NCBI RefSeq assembly: GCF_024436035.1
Contig: NZ_JANFNG010000001.1
Coordinates: forward strand, 663,574 to 727,573
Direction: 5' to 3'
Length of the DNA stretch: 64,000 bases
Source: Streptomyces humicola
GTDB lineage: Bacteria > Actinomycetota > Actinomycetes > Streptomycetales > Streptomycetaceae
The translations under genes were made by a program, and so were the position numbers. How positions within the stretch are numbered: the first letter of the stretch is position 1; the number at the start of each line of letters is the position of its first letter. Shown here in pieces: positions 32,330 to 41,857 of the stretch. The notes under the pieces are model-generated. The model saw only the letters and a list, made by a program, of their open reading frames with translations, was not told the DNA's origin and did not search any database.

Positions 32330-33094
32330 ATGCTCAACAGCGTCGCCGTGCTCTCCGACATCCACGGTGTGCTGCCTGCCCTGGAGGCGGTGCTCGCCGA
32401 ACCCGACGTCGCGGCGGCCGACCGCCTCGTGCTCACCGGCGACATCGCCGCCGGCCCCCAGCCGGTCCAGGTCCTCGACCTGCTGACCGGGCTGGGCGAG
32501 CGCGTCGTGTGGGTCAAGGGCAATGCCGACCGTGAGCTGGTCGAGTACCGCCGTACAGGGCGCACCTCGATCCCCGACCCCATCGCCCCCTGGGCCGCGG
32601 AGCAACTGCGCGAGGACCACCTCGACCTGCTCGCCGCTCTGCCCGCCTCACTCACCCTGCCGGTGCGCGGCCTCGGCGAGGTGCTGTTCTGCCACGCAAC
32701 GCCCCGCGACGACGAAGAAGTCGTCCTCGTCGACTCCCGCCTCGACCGATGGCAGGACGTGCTCGACGGGCTCGAGACCGAAGTCCGTACGGTGGTCTGC
32801 GGCCATACGCACATGCCGTTCGTCCGCCTCGCGCTCGGCAGACTGATCGTCAATCCCGGGAGCATCGGCATGCCGTACGGGCGGGCCGGTGCGCACTGGG
32901 CACTGCTCGGCCCAGGCGCTCAGCTGCGCACCACGCCGTTCGACCTCGATTCCGCCGTCGACCGGATCGCAGCGGAGTGCACCTACTCCGGTGCCGCCGA
33001 GTGGGCGGAGTACTACCTGCGTTCCCGCGCCACCGACCGCGAGGCCCTGGAGGCGTTCGGCCCGCGCGACGGCCGTGACACGCAGATCTGCTGA
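32330..33094 (+). CDS. Metallophosphoesterase, YfcE/DUF2437-like family
   Basis: A 254-aa cytosolic calcineurin-like phosphoesterase. Motifs in order: LSDIHGVLPALEAVL (Asp, His), LTGDIAAGPQP, VKGNADREL (N in place of the GNHD motif), FCHATP, CGHTHMPF and VNPGSIGMPYG. This is the family that includes YfcE-type cAMP/phosphodiesterases and diadenosine tetraphosphatase-like proteins. Its stop lies 7 bases from the convergent sugar-transporter stop. Substrate unknown. Confidence 0.9.
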   Translation: MLNSVAVLSDIHGVLPALEAVLAEPDVAAADRLVLTGDIAAGPQPVQVLDLLTGLGERVVWVKGNADRELVEYRRTGRTSIPDPIAPWAAEQLREDHLDLLAALPASLTLPVRGLGEVLFCHATPRDDEEVVLVDSRLDRWQDVLDGLETEVRTVVCGHTHMPFVRLALGRLIVNPGSIGMPYGRAGAHWALLGPGAQLRTTPFDLDSAVDRIAAECTYSGAAEWAEYYLRSRATDREALEAFGPRDGRDTQIC

Positions 33095-33101
33095 CTTTCC
33101 G

Positions 33102-34565
33102 TCACATCACGCCGCCGGTGCCACGCGCCTGACGCTCGTAGAGATGGACGATCTCCTCCACGGGCAGGCCCTTGGTCTCGGGCAGGAACTTGGCCACGAA
33201 GACGATGGCCACGACGCACAGACCGGCGAAGCAGACCAGCACCCAGGCCAGGCCGATGCCCGTCTGCCAGGTGGGGAAGACCTCGATCAGCGCGAAGTTG
33301 GCCAGCCAGTCCACGGTCGCGCCGATGGACGCCGCCCGACCGCGCACCTCGGTCGGGAACGTCTCGCCCTGGATCAGCCAGCCGGTGCCGCCGACCCCGA
33401 TGGCGAATGCCGCGATGAACACGTCGAGACCGATCATCACCACGACGATTTCGGTCGTGCCGGAGAGGAAAGTGAGACCGGCAGCCGCGACCAGCATGGC
33501 GATCGTCATTCCCGTATAGCCGCCCATCGCGATGCGGCGGCGCCCCCAGCGGTCGATGTACTTGAAACCGAAATACGTGGCACCGACGTTGACCGCGCTC
33601 ATGATGGCGGTGACTTCGACGCCGGCGATCGCCGCATCCACCTTCGATCCGTGCGCGCTCTGGAAGAGCGGTGCGAGAAGATGCGGCCCGTAGTAGAGCG
33701 GCACGTTGATGCCGGTGATCTGCTGGAAGATGAAGAACACGCTCACGACGATCACGGCCCGCCGCACGCCCGGCGTCCATTGGCTGATGCCTTCGCGTCC
33801 CTTTCGCTGTTCCTCGATCGCCGCGATCTCCGCGGCGGTCCGTTCCACTTGGTCGATCGTCACATCGACGCCGAGTTTGGCGAGCGCCCGCTTGACGTCC
33901 GCGTAGCGGCCCCTGCCCAGCAGCCACCGCGGCGACTCCGGCATGCGGGTGCGCAGCACGAGTCCCGCGAACGCCGGTACCGCGCCGAGACCGAACATCA
34001 GCCGCCAGTCCGCACCGCGCGCATGATGCGGCAGCGACCAGAGGATCACCATTGCGACCAGGTAGGAGACGAGAATTCCCACGGTGATCATCCACTGCTG
34101 GAGCATGGCCAGCGCCCCGCGCCGCTCTCGCGGTGCGTACTCCGAGATGTAGGCGGTCGCGATCGCCGAGTCGGCGCCGATCGCGAGGCCGATGAGGGTA
34201 CGGGCGCCCAGCAGCACGTACGAGTTCCAGGTGAACGCGGACAGCAGCGCACCCACCATGTAGATGCCGGCGTCCACGATCAGCAGGGACTTGCGGCCGA
34301 AATGGTCGGTGAGCGGACCGGCGAGGATCGCACCGACCGCGGCGCCCACGGAGGCCCCGGCCACCAGATAGCCGAGCGCGAACCCGCTCAGCGGATACGG
34401 AATGAAGTTCAGTGCGGAACCGATATTCGCCGTGTCGTAGCCGAACAGAAAGCCGCCGATGGTCGCCAGCAGCGTCAGCGACCAGTAGAACGTCGTCGGG
34501 GCCCGGCGGTCCAATTGCGACAGTACGTTCTCGTTCTGAGTGGGATTCACGCTCACGACGCCCAT
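33102..34565 (-). CDS. MFS sugar transporter (sugar porter family)
   Basis: A 487-aa, 12-TM sugar:H+ symporter. Signatures: GGFLFGYDTANIGSAL in TM1, AGPLTDHFGRKSLLI between TM2-3, YISEYAPRERRGAL, RMPESPRWLLGRGR after TM6, FFIFQQITGINVPLYYGP in TM7, DRWGRRRI, and the C-terminal FLPETKGLPVEEI. A long cytosolic loop lies between TM6 and TM7. The ATG at 34565 has GGAG 7 bases upstream. It is followed upstream on the same strand by an APC permease (29 bases away), so the two may be co-transcribed, although their substrates differ. Confidence 0.94.
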   Translation of the reverse strand: MGVVSVNPTQNENVLSQLDRRAPTTFYWSLTLLATIGGFLFGYDTANIGSALNFIPYPLSGFALGYLVAGASVGAAVGAILAGPLTDHFGRKSLLIVDAGIYMVGALLSAFTWNSYVLLGARTLIGLAIGADSAIATAYISEYAPRERRGALAMLQQWMITVGILVSYLVAMVILWSLPHHARGADWRLMFGLGAVPAFAGLVLRTRMPESPRWLLGRGRYADVKRALAKLGVDVTIDQVERTAAEIAAIEEQRKGREGISQWTPGVRRAVIVVSVFFIFQQITGINVPLYYGPHLLAPLFQSAHGSKVDAAIAGVEVTAIMSAVNVGATYFGFKYIDRWGRRRIAMGGYTGMTIAMLVAAAGLTFLSGTTEIVVVMIGLDVFIAAFAIGVGGTGWLIQGETFPTEVRGRAASIGATVDWLANFALIEVFPTWQTGIGLAWVLVCFAGLCVVAIVFVAKFLPETKGLPVEEIVHLYERQARGTGGVM

Positions 34566-34594
34566 TCTGCTCCAGCAGTGGGCGCCATTCGTGG

Positions 34595-36175
34595 CTATAC
34601 GCGCGGCAGCGGGTGCGTGGCGAGATGACGCCCGGAGTCGTGGACGCCGCGAAGATAGGCGGCCAGACCCATCACGGCCACCACGACGGAGTCCCACGGC
34701 GCCGGAAGGATCCCGGAGCCCCCGAAGCTGCCCGCCGCGGAAAGGACCAGCAGCGCGACCAGATAGCCGACGAGCCAGGCGCCGGCCGCGAGATCGGCCG
34801 GATCGCGATCGCGGCGGAGCTGCTGATAGGCGTAGACGAGCGCGGAGACGAAGAGCACGGGCAATGCGACGCGCAGCTCGTGCCAGCCGGCCCAGTAGAA
34901 GATCAGAGTCGCTATGACGAAGGCCACCGGCGCGATCAGCCGGGTGCCGCGCACCCAGTCCGCCATGCGCCCGGGGTCGGCGCGCCGCACCGAGGCCTCC
35001 GAGACGACACTGATCGAGTAGGCGAACAGCCCGAGCACGCTGGTGGCCGCCACGATCGACTGCCAGTTGCCGAACGGCAGCAGGAACGCGGCGCCGATCA
35101 CGAAGTTCACCGCGAGGGCCCGGCGCGGCACGCCGGAGCCCGGGTGCACCTTGACCACCGCTTCGGGCAGCAGCCCGTTCTTACCGAGCGCGTAGGCCTC
35201 CCGGCTGGTCTCGGCCGTGAAGACCAGTGCCGATCCGCCCGGTGAAGCGATGGCGTCGGCGTACAGGATCCAGGTGAGCCATGTGAGGTTGAGCGAGGTG
35301 GCCAGCTCGGCAAAGGGCGAGCTGAAGTTGACTCCGTGCCAGCCCGCGCCGAGGGACTTCGCCGGAACCGCGGCGATGAACGCCACCTGCAACGCGAGAT
35401 AGAGCACCATCGACAGCAGCAGCGCCGTGAGCACCGCCCGCGGGATGTCCCGCCGCGGGTCGCGGGCCTCGCCGGCCAGGTCGATCGGGCCCTGGAACCC
35501 GGTGTACGCGTAGACGATCCCGGCGGTGGCGATCGCGGACAGCGGTGCGGAGTACCCGTAGGGCGCGAACCCGCCGTGGCCGGAGAAGTTGTGGGCGTCG
35601 AACCCCGATGCGAGCAGCGCGATCACCGTGATCGTGGGAACGGCGAACTTCGCGATCGTCACCGCCAGATTGACGTGGGCGAACAGCTGCACGCCGAACC
35701 AGTTCAGCGCCACCAGCAACGCCATGATCATCAGGCCGAGCAGCACCCCACTGGTGGTGAGCCGGGTGCCGTGGAAGAGCCCCGGGACGTACTTGCTCGC
35801 GTACTGCAGGATCGCCGCCGACTCGCTCGGCGGATTGGTCGCGTACGCCACCCAGATGCCCCAACCGACCAGCGTCGCCACCAGCCGCCCCGAGGTGTAC
35901 AGCGGCCACCGGACCAGCCCGCCGGCCTCCGGCATCGACGCGCCGAGCTCGACCATCACCAGCGCTATCAGCACCAGCGCCAGGCCGCCGACCACCCAGG
36001 TGATCAGCGAGGCGGGGCCGGCGATGCGCGCCGCGTGCATCGGGCTGAGCAGCCACCCGGAGCCGATCACGCCGCCGAAGGCGACGGCGGTCAGCTGCCA
36101 GAAGCCCAGACGCCGGCGCAGCCGCTGGTCCTCGGACCTGCTGCGGTCGTCGTCGACGGCGACACGGATCGTCAT
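34595..36175 (-). CDS. APC-family amino acid/polyamine permease
   Basis: A 526-aa permease with about 12-13 hydrophobic segments. The N-terminal FGGVIGSGWLLSPMHAAR matches the APC TM1 Gly-rich substrate loop; YTGFQGPIDLAGEARDPRRD is the conserved TM6-loop region; SREAYALGKNGLLPEAVVKVHP is the typical TM8-9 loop. ATG at 36175. Transcribed toward the sugar MFS gene. Substrate cannot be set from sequence. Confidence 0.92.
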   Translation of the reverse strand: MTIRVAVDDDRSRSEDQRLRRRLGFWQLTAVAFGGVIGSGWLLSPMHAARIAGPASLITWVVGGLALVLIALVMVELGASMPEAGGLVRWPLYTSGRLVATLVGWGIWVAYATNPPSESAAILQYASKYVPGLFHGTRLTTSGVLLGLMIMALLVALNWFGVQLFAHVNLAVTIAKFAVPTITVIALLASGFDAHNFSGHGGFAPYGYSAPLSAIATAGIVYAYTGFQGPIDLAGEARDPRRDIPRAVLTALLLSMVLYLALQVAFIAAVPAKSLGAGWHGVNFSSPFAELATSLNLTWLTWILYADAIASPGGSALVFTAETSREAYALGKNGLLPEAVVKVHPGSGVPRRALAVNFVIGAAFLLPFGNWQSIVAATSVLGLFAYSISVVSEASVRRADPGRMADWVRGTRLIAPVAFVIATLIFYWAGWHELRVALPVLFVSALVYAYQQLRRDRDPADLAAGAWLVGYLVALLVLSAAGSFGGSGILPAPWDSVVVAVMGLAAYLRGVHDSGRHLATHPLPRV

Positions 36176-36543
36176 TTCGGCGCTCCCCTCCGCGACGGGC
36201 CTGCTCCGTGGCCCGCGGAGGAACGCCTACCGCAAAGGGGAGCCGGTCAACCCTGGAAGGGACGCTTCCGGCCGATTCGGGTGATCGCGAGCACCCGGTG
36301 AGGGCTCAGGCCGCCCCGCGCCGGGGAAGGGCGCCGGAGGGTAGGGGACGGGTCGCGCCATGGCTGCCGTTGCTGATGGATCTCCGTCGGACCGTACCTC
36401 GCGCTTTCGGAAACTTTCCGTCCCGCTGAAATGCGGCGTATTCCGTGAATCGGCCAGTAGTGTTGGGAGTGTTGACCCGTATGTTCCACATACATACCGT
36501 CACCGGATATCGGAAGCGCGCCGATTGTTTCGGAGATGCTCAC
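36176..36543. promoter_or_regulatory. Divergent control region, with 15-bp operator-like repeat
   Basis: About 370 bases without a credible gene. Near the right end, TTGACC at 36472-36477 is a good -35-like box, and directly downstream GTATGT-tcc-ACATAC at 36479-36493 is a perfect inverted repeat 51 bases before the GTG of the oxidoreductase fusion. A repressor bound there would cover the promoter. The remainder shows nothing recognisable. Confidence 0.5.
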
Positions 36544-38661
36544 GTGGAGACCTTCCGTATCGCCATCGTCGGCACCGGCGGCATAGCCGCCACGCACGCC
36601 CGCAACCTCGCCCCCCTCGGCGGCCGCGCGCAGCTGGTGGCCGCCGCCGACATCGACGCCGGCCGCCTCGAAGACTTCTGCCACCGCTGGAAGATCCCCG
36701 GCCGCTACCACGACCTCGGCGCGCTGCTCGCCGCCGAACGGCCCGACCTCGTCCACCTGTGCACGCCGCCGGGCCTGCACAAGGAACAGGCCGCCGAGTG
36801 CCTCACCGCCGGCGTCAACGTGCTCTGCGAGAAGCCGCCTGCGCTCAGCCTCGCCGACATGGACGAGATCGCCGCCGCCGAAGCCGCGGGCGGCGCGCAC
36901 TTCGCCACCGTCTTCCAGCAACGCTTCGGCTCCGCGGCCGAGCGGCTGCGCGGCGCCCTTGCCTCGGGGGCGCTGGGACGCCCGCTGGTGGCGGTGTGCA
37001 ACACCCTCTGGTACCGGGCCGACGACTACTTCGCCGTGCCGTGGCGCGGCAAGTGGGAGGTCGAAGGCGGCGGCCCGACCATGGGCCACGGCATCCACCA
37101 GTTCGACCTGCTGTTGTCGGTGCTCGGTCAGTGGCGGGAGGTGACGGCGGTCGCGGCGCGCCAGGCGAGGCCGACCGACACCGAGGATCTCTCCTGCGCC
37201 ATCGCGACGTTCGAGGGCGGCGCCATCGCCACCGTCACCAACTCACTGCTGTCCCCGCGCGAGACGACCTATCTGCGCTTCGACTTCGAGCACGCAACGG
37301 TCGAGGTGGAACACCTCTACGGCTATGAGGACGACAGCTGGACGGTCACCCCGCTGCCCGGACGGGAGGACGAGGTGCGTGCCGCCTGGGCTGCGGGCCC
37401 CGCGGGCCGCGCCTGCGGCCACGGCGTCCAGTTCGCCGCCGTCCTCGACGCCCTGGAGGCGGACGACGCACCACCCGTGACGCTCCGCCAGGCCCGCGAC
37501 ACCCTCGAATTTGCCGCCGCCACCTACGCCTCCGCCTTCGGACGGCGTCCGGTACGACGCGGCGAGATCGGCACCGGCCACCCCTTCCACCATCGGATGA
37601 ACGGCGACGGCGCTCCGTGGTCGGGCACCCCCGTGCCCGCACCCGCACCCGCGCCCGCCTCCGCCCCCGGCGCTGACGGCCTCGGCCTGCTCCCCGACGA
37701 CGTCACCTCGCTGCGCATCACCGCGCACGGCCGGGAGCTCACCCGCTACGTCCACCGCCCCTGGGACGGGCAACTGGAGTCCCCGCGGCCGTACTTCCAC
37801 CCCCTGCACACCCTCGGCGGCGACCGGGTCAGCCTCTACCGGCCGCATGACCACGTCTGGCACAAGGGCATTGCCTGGTCGCTGCCGAACGTGGAGACCG
37901 AGAACTTCTGGGGCGGGCCGACCTACCGGCGCGGCGTCGGCTACGCCCAGTACGACAACGACGGGTCGATGGACCACGAGGCCTACGAGCACGTCTCGTT
38001 GCGCGACGGCGTCGTGCGCGTCGCCGAGCGGCTGCGCTGGCACACCCAGGGCGGAGCGGCGTGGTTCACCGAGCAGCGGCGCTTCGCCGTGACCCTGCTG
38101 CCGGGCGATGCCGACGCGTGGGCGCTCGTCTTCGAATCGGTGATGACCAATGTGCGCGGGCGTCCCACCGTGATCGGCAGCCCCACCACCGAAGGCCGCG
38201 AGAACGCCGGTTACGGCGGCCTGTTCTGGCGCGGCCCGCGCTCGTTCACCGGCGGACGCGTCCACACGCCCGACGCCAGCGGGGGCGACGAGCTGATGGG
38301 GGTGCGCGCACCCTGGCTGGCCTTCACCGGCAGCCACGACGACCATGGACGCGCCTCCACCCTCGCCTTCGTCGACGCACCCGGCAACGACGCCCGGAAC
38401 CCGCAACTGCCCACCAAGTGGTTCGTCCGCAGCACGCCCTTCGCCTGTGTCTGCCCGGCGCCCTTCTTCGACGAGGAGATCACGGTCGGGGACGGCGAGC
38501 GGCTCACTCGCCGCTACGCCGTCGTCATCGCCGACGGTGACCGCGGCCGCAGCGGCGTGGAGAAGCTCGCCCAGGCGGGCGGCGAGGCGCTCGGGTTGCT
38601 GGGCCACAAGTGGCAGCAAGAGTGGCAGCAGGAGTGGCGGATGCCGGGGGAGCAGCGGTGA
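36544..38661 (+). CDS. Fusion: Gfo/Idh/MocA oxidoreductase + DUF6807 (PmoA-like) domain
   Basis: A 705-aa protein. Residues 1-340 are a Gfo/Idh/MocA dehydrogenase: Rossmann IAIVGTGGIAATHARNL (5-21), CEKPPALSLADMDEI with the conserved EKP lysine, and a GGGPTMGHGIHQFDLL C-terminal domain carrying the usual catalytic His. A Pro/Ala-rich linker (361-378) leads to a DUF6807 beta-sandwich (385-690) with PYFHPLHTLGGDRVSLYRP, HDHVWHKGIAWSLPNVE, ENFWGGPT and EGRENAGYGGLFWRGPRSF. The dehydrogenase would oxidise a sugar or inositol derivative; the second domain's activity is unknown. GTG at 36544 has GGAG upstream; an ATG at 36481 is less likely since it overlaps the operator-like repeat. Coupled to the following cupin (GTGA overlap). 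Confidence 0.9.
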   Translation: METFRIAIVGTGGIAATHARNLAPLGGRAQLVAAADIDAGRLEDFCHRWKIPGRYHDLGALLAAERPDLVHLCTPPGLHKEQAAECLTAGVNVLCEKPPALSLADMDEIAAAEAAGGAHFATVFQQRFGSAAERLRGALASGALGRPLVAVCNTLWYRADDYFAVPWRGKWEVEGGGPTMGHGIHQFDLLLSVLGQWREVTAVAARQARPTDTEDLSCAIATFEGGAIATVTNSLLSPRETTYLRFDFEHATVEVEHLYGYEDDSWTVTPLPGREDEVRAAWAAGPAGRACGHGVQFAAVLDALEADDAPPVTLRQARDTLEFAAATYASAFGRRPVRRGEIGTGHPFHHRMNGDGAPWSGTPVPAPAPAPASAPGADGLGLLPDDVTSLRITAHGRELTRYVHRPWDGQLESPRPYFHPLHTLGGDRVSLYRPHDHVWHKGIAWSLPNVETENFWGGPTYRRGVGYAQYDNDGSMDHEAYEHVSLRDGVVRVAERLRWHTQGGAAWFTEQRRFAVTLLPGDADAWALVFESVMTNVRGRPTVIGSPTTEGRENAGYGGLFWRGPRSFTGGRVHTPDASGGDELMGVRAPWLAFTGSHDDHGRASTLAFVDAPGNDARNPQLPTKWFVRSTPFACVCPAPFFDEEITVGDGERLTRRYAVVIADGDRGRSGVEKLAQAGGEALGLLGHKWQQEWQQEWRMPGEQR

Positions 38662-39386
38662 ACGCCGGCTTCCCGGGGGCGACCGCCGTCTCCCACCTGC
38701 GGGTCTACGACTGGCCCGCGGCGGACGGCCTGCGTGGCGGAAGCCCGCACCTGCACACGGTCTCCGCCGAGGGCTACGTCGTGCTCGGCGGCGAGGGCGA
38801 GTTGGAGACGCTAGGCTCGCACGGCTACGCGCGCACCGAGTTGCGCCACGGCACCCTGCTGTGGTTCACCCCCGGCACCGTCCACCGGCTGGTCAACGTC
38901 AGCGGGGACCTGGAGATCCTCGTCGTAATGCAGAACGCGGGGCTCCCGGAGGCCGGGGACGCGGTGCTGACCTTCCCGGCCGACGTGCTCGCCGACCCCG
39001 GGCGCTACGCCGAGGCAGTGGCCCTCCCCGCAACCGCGGCCGACCATGCGGCGGCCGCCCGGCGCCGCCGCGACCTGGCCGTCGAGGGCTATCTGGAGCT
39101 GCGCGAACGCGTCGTCAAGGACGGCCCCGAGCAACTGCGGCCACTCCATGAGGCGGCGGCCCGTCTCGTGGCCCCCAGGGCCGAGGACTGGCGCGGGCTG
39201 TGGCGGCGCGGCGCGGCCGCCCAGGCCGAGCGCACCGGCGCCCGGCTGGACGCGCTGGCGCAGGGCCACGCCCCGCACCTCGCCGAGGCGGCTTTGACCA
39301 CCGCGGAGCAGGCGCCTGCGCTGCGTTACGGGATGTGCGGACGCCTGCAGGTATGGGACCTGGAAGGTGCTCGGATGATCCGGTGA
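38658..39386 (+). CDS. Cupin-domain protein with helical C-terminal extension
   Basis: A 242-aa protein. The N-terminal cupin (about 15-105) has GGSPHLHTVSAEGYVVLGGEG as motif 1 (His31, His33 candidates and a Glu) and FTPGTVHRLVN as motif 2. The second half is helical and charged (RRRRDLAVEGYLELRERVVK, RAEDWRGLWRRGAAAQAER). Translationally coupled to the oxidoreductase-DUF6807 gene, so probably the same sugar pathway, acting as isomerase, lyase or sugar sensor. Function not established. Confidence 0.85.
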   Translation: MNAGFPGATAVSHLRVYDWPAADGLRGGSPHLHTVSAEGYVVLGGEGELETLGSHGYARTELRHGTLLWFTPGTVHRLVNVSGDLEILVVMQNAGLPEAGDAVLTFPADVLADPGRYAEAVALPATAADHAAAARRRRDLAVEGYLELRERVVKDGPEQLRPLHEAAARLVAPRAEDWRGLWRRGAAAQAERTGARLDALAQGHAPHLAEAALTTAEQAPALRYGMCGRLQVWDLEGARMIR

Positions 39387-39571
39387 AACAGCTCATGGCA
39401 GGATGCGCGGGATGCGGCGCGGGATCCGCAGCCCCGGGCGCGCACCGCTCTGCGGCGATGGCCATCAGGATGCTCCTGCGGCACTTCAGGACAGGGGAGT
39501 TCGACAACCCGCGCATGGAGCTCGCGACGAAGGTCGTGGTACGGGGCAGCGCGCCGCCGCCCCGCCACTGA
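39383..39571 (+). pseudogene. C-terminal relic of a LacI-family repressor
   Basis: From the ATG at 39458 the frame reads MAIRMLLRHFRTGEFDNPRM then ELATKVVVRGSAPPP and a stop. This is the standard end of LacI/GalR repressors (last helix, then [LV]VVRGS[TS]APP). The preceding 25 codons show no fold, and there is no HTH or sensor domain, so it is a truncated remnant. A GTG at 39383 overlaps the cupin stop and could still give a 62-aa product. A lost LacI regulator fits the sugar-related neighbours. Confidence 0.6.
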
Positions 39572-39683
39572 GGCCCGCGGTCCGGCCCCGAACCGACGGA
39601 CCCACCGGCGAGCCGGCCGTGGGCCTCGCCGCCAACGAGTCCTTCCGCACCGGACAGCTCGTGCGGAGGCGGGAGTTGCCGGG

Positions 39684-40613
39684 TCAGGCCTGGTAGGCGG
39701 CCGCGGCGATGACGAGATCCTCCCAAGCCATGCCCACGCTCTTGAAGAGCCGCGGGCGGGACGGATCGACCGCGGCGCGGCCGCACACCAGATCGGCCAT
39801 GCCGACGAGCGCGTCGCCGCTCACCCCGGCGCGGACGGCCTGGATGATGTCACCCGCCTCGCGCAGGGCCGCCGACCGCGCCTCGACCACCACCGTCGAA
39901 CGGCGCACGGTCTCGTCGTCGACCTCACGCGCGTCCGGTTCATGGGAGCCGACGGCGACGACCGTGGCGTGCGCGGGGAGGGCGGCGCCGTCGAAGAGCG
40001 GGGTGCGCGCCGTCGTACAGCAGACCACGACGTCCGCGCCGCCGATCGCCTCCGTCCCGCCGGCCTCGACGGTGAACGGGAGCCCCGCCGCTGGGCGGTA
40101 GTGACCGACGAACTCCTTCAGCCGCCGCTGGTCGCGCCCGACGACGGTGACCTGCCGGACCGGGCGGATCGCCGCCAGTGCCTCCAGATGGCTGTGCGCC
40201 TGCGGTCCGGTGCCGAAGACGACGACGCGCGACGCGTCCGGTACGGCGAGCAGATCCGCGGCCGCCGCCGAGACCGCCGCAGTGCGGATCGCGGTGAGCG
40301 CCACGCCGTCCAGCACGGCGAGCGGCGTCAGGGTCCGTGCGTCGAGGAGCAGATAGCTGCCCTGGATGCGCGGATGCCCGAGCGCCGGGTTCTCCGGGGC
40401 CACGGACGCCACCTTCACGCCCACGTACTCGTGCGACTGAGCGGGCATCAGCAGCAGGTGGCCCCGCTCGACGGGCACCACCGAGCGTGCCGGATCGGCC
40501 TCGGGGTCGAGCCCCGCGCGCAGCGCGTCCTGGACGGCGGCCACCGCGGCCGCCATCGGAACCGCCGCCCGTACCTCCTCCGCGCCGATCTCCCGCATCG
40601 CCGGCCCCGCCAT
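39684..40613 (-). CDS. Ornithine cyclodeaminase / mu-crystallin family protein
   Basis: A 309-aa NAD(P)-binding protein. N-terminal substrate lobe with SVVPVERGHLLLMPAQS and YVGVKVASVAPENP (substrate-contact Lys), then a Rossmann domain with VVVFGTGPQAHSHLEAL (GxGxQA) near residue 130 and VVVCCTTARTPLFDG. C-terminal LFKSVGMAWEDLVIAAAAY is the family's end motif. Members include ornithine cyclodeaminase, ketimine reductases and 2,3-diaminopropionate synthase SbnB. No partner cysteine synthase-like gene is near, so a general ketimine reductase or cyclodeaminase role is likelier. A second ATG lies at 40598. Confidence 0.9.
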   Translation of the reverse strand: MAGPAMREIGAEEVRAAVPMAAAVAAVQDALRAGLDPEADPARSVVPVERGHLLLMPAQSHEYVGVKVASVAPENPALGHPRIQGSYLLLDARTLTPLAVLDGVALTAIRTAAVSAAAADLLAVPDASRVVVFGTGPQAHSHLEALAAIRPVRQVTVVGRDQRRLKEFVGHYRPAAGLPFTVEAGGTEAIGGADVVVCCTTARTPLFDGAALPAHATVVAVGSHEPDAREVDDETVRRSTVVVEARSAALREAGDIIQAVRAGVSGDALVGMADLVCGRAAVDPSRPRLFKSVGMAWEDLVIAAAAYQA

Positions 40614-40812
40614 CCGCCGTCAATCCTTCCGCGCTCCGTCCCCGTGGCTGCCGCCGCCAACGCTATCCGCCGCCGTGCTCACCAGCGGACGGCCTCGCCG
40701 CCGCGCCCCCTCACCCGCTGAGCGCATCGCGGACGTATATGGCCTACACCACTGATAACGATCCAGTCGTAGTGGCTGTGCGACGCTCCGCATTCCCTCT
40801 AAGCTCCCGGCC

Positions 40813-41754
40813 ATGCCGATCTTTGGATCCCGACGGGCCGCCGCACCGCGACTCGCGCCTGAACTCGACGACACCAAGCTCGGCAGGGTGCGCAAGCAAC
40901 TCGAAGCGCCGTCGCGGCCCGGTCTGGGGGACATCCGCGTCGACCAGGTGGAGCAGGTGCTGCGCGACGCGGGTCACGACTGGGACCGGCGCACCCACCG
41001 GTTCATGGTGCTCGCCGCCGTGGCCCCGCAGGGCGTGGCGCGGCTGTGGCTGCGGCGCCGCTCGCGCGACCCGGACGCGCTGCTCTTCCAGGCATGGATG
41101 GACCTCGTCCACGGCCGCTGGGACGGAGAGCTGGCCGACGCCGCGGCGACGATCGACCTGTGCCACCGCGCCGCGGACCTGACTCCGGCCGACCCTGTGC
41201 CGTGGCTGGTCGTGCTCAGCGTGTTGCGGCTGCTGCGGCGGCCGCCGCGCGAGGTCTTCCCGGTATGGCGCGAGGTGACCAGCAGGGACCCCTGGCACCG
41301 CGAGGCCTACCTGGAGATGCTCCACTACCTCTCGCCGGAGGAGTGCGGATCCCACGCCCAGACGCTCGACTTCGTCGACGCCGCCAAGTCCGGCATGCCG
41401 CCGCAGTCACCTGCCATCGGCCTGGAGATGGTGGCCATGCTCGGCCGCTACCGCAGGACGCTGTCGGCCGGCGGCGTCGACGCACTGATGTCGAGCAGGA
41501 TCTGGACCCAGCCGCCCGCGGAGGCCGCCCTGGACCGGGCCCTGGAGGACTGGCCACGCCCCGGGTACCTGCGCCACGCGGCGGCTCTCGCCGATCTCAA
41601 CCTGCTTGCATACGCGCTCATACAGGCCAAGCGGCTGACGGATGCGGCGCAGGTGTTCCAGGCGGTCGGGCCCACGGTGACCCCGTGGCCGTGGGAGCTG
41701 GACGGCGATCCGCTGCAGCAGTTCACGCACTGGCAGGCACGCGCGCTGAGGTGA
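40813..41754 (+). CDS. Conserved hypothetical protein, helical repeat
   Basis: A 313-aa soluble, almost entirely helical protein. Segments such as ADPVPWLVVLSVLRLLRRP, FPVWREVTSRDPWHREAYLE and AYALIQAKRLTDAAQVFQAVG look like degenerate TPR/Sel1-like helix pairs. No catalytic motif, signal peptide or membrane segment. Similar proteins of unknown role are widespread in Streptomyces. Flanking genes diverge or converge, so context gives no hint. Confidence 0.8.
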   Translation: MPIFGSRRAAAPRLAPELDDTKLGRVRKQLEAPSRPGLGDIRVDQVEQVLRDAGHDWDRRTHRFMVLAAVAPQGVARLWLRRRSRDPDALLFQAWMDLVHGRWDGELADAAATIDLCHRAADLTPADPVPWLVVLSVLRLLRRPPREVFPVWREVTSRDPWHREAYLEMLHYLSPEECGSHAQTLDFVDAAKSGMPPQSPAIGLEMVAMLGRYRRTLSAGGVDALMSSRIWTQPPAEAALDRALEDWPRPGYLRHAAALADLNLLAYALIQAKRLTDAAQVFQAVGPTVTPWPWELDGDPLQQFTHWQARALR

Positions 41755-41822
41755 CGCGTATCGGGATGAGCGGCTCCGCCAGTGGTCTGGTCCTGTTCGG
41801 CGGCAGCCTCGTTTACAGTTCA

Positions 41823-41857
41823 CACTTCACAGCTCACAGCTCACAGCTCACGGCGGA
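41823..41857. repeat. 7-bp tandem microrepeat at the 3' end of the PP2C gene
   Basis: A run of TCACAGC units (at least three perfect, plus degenerate units on both sides). On the minus strand it reads GCTGTGA repeatedly, giving serial TGA codons; the PP2C stop is the first of these. Copy-number change would not alter the protein. Confidence 0.7.

Noticed and set aside
32889..34628. A 579-codon plus-strand open frame opposite the sugar transporter
   Set aside because: Translation is charged low complexity; the minus strand has all sugar-porter motifs.
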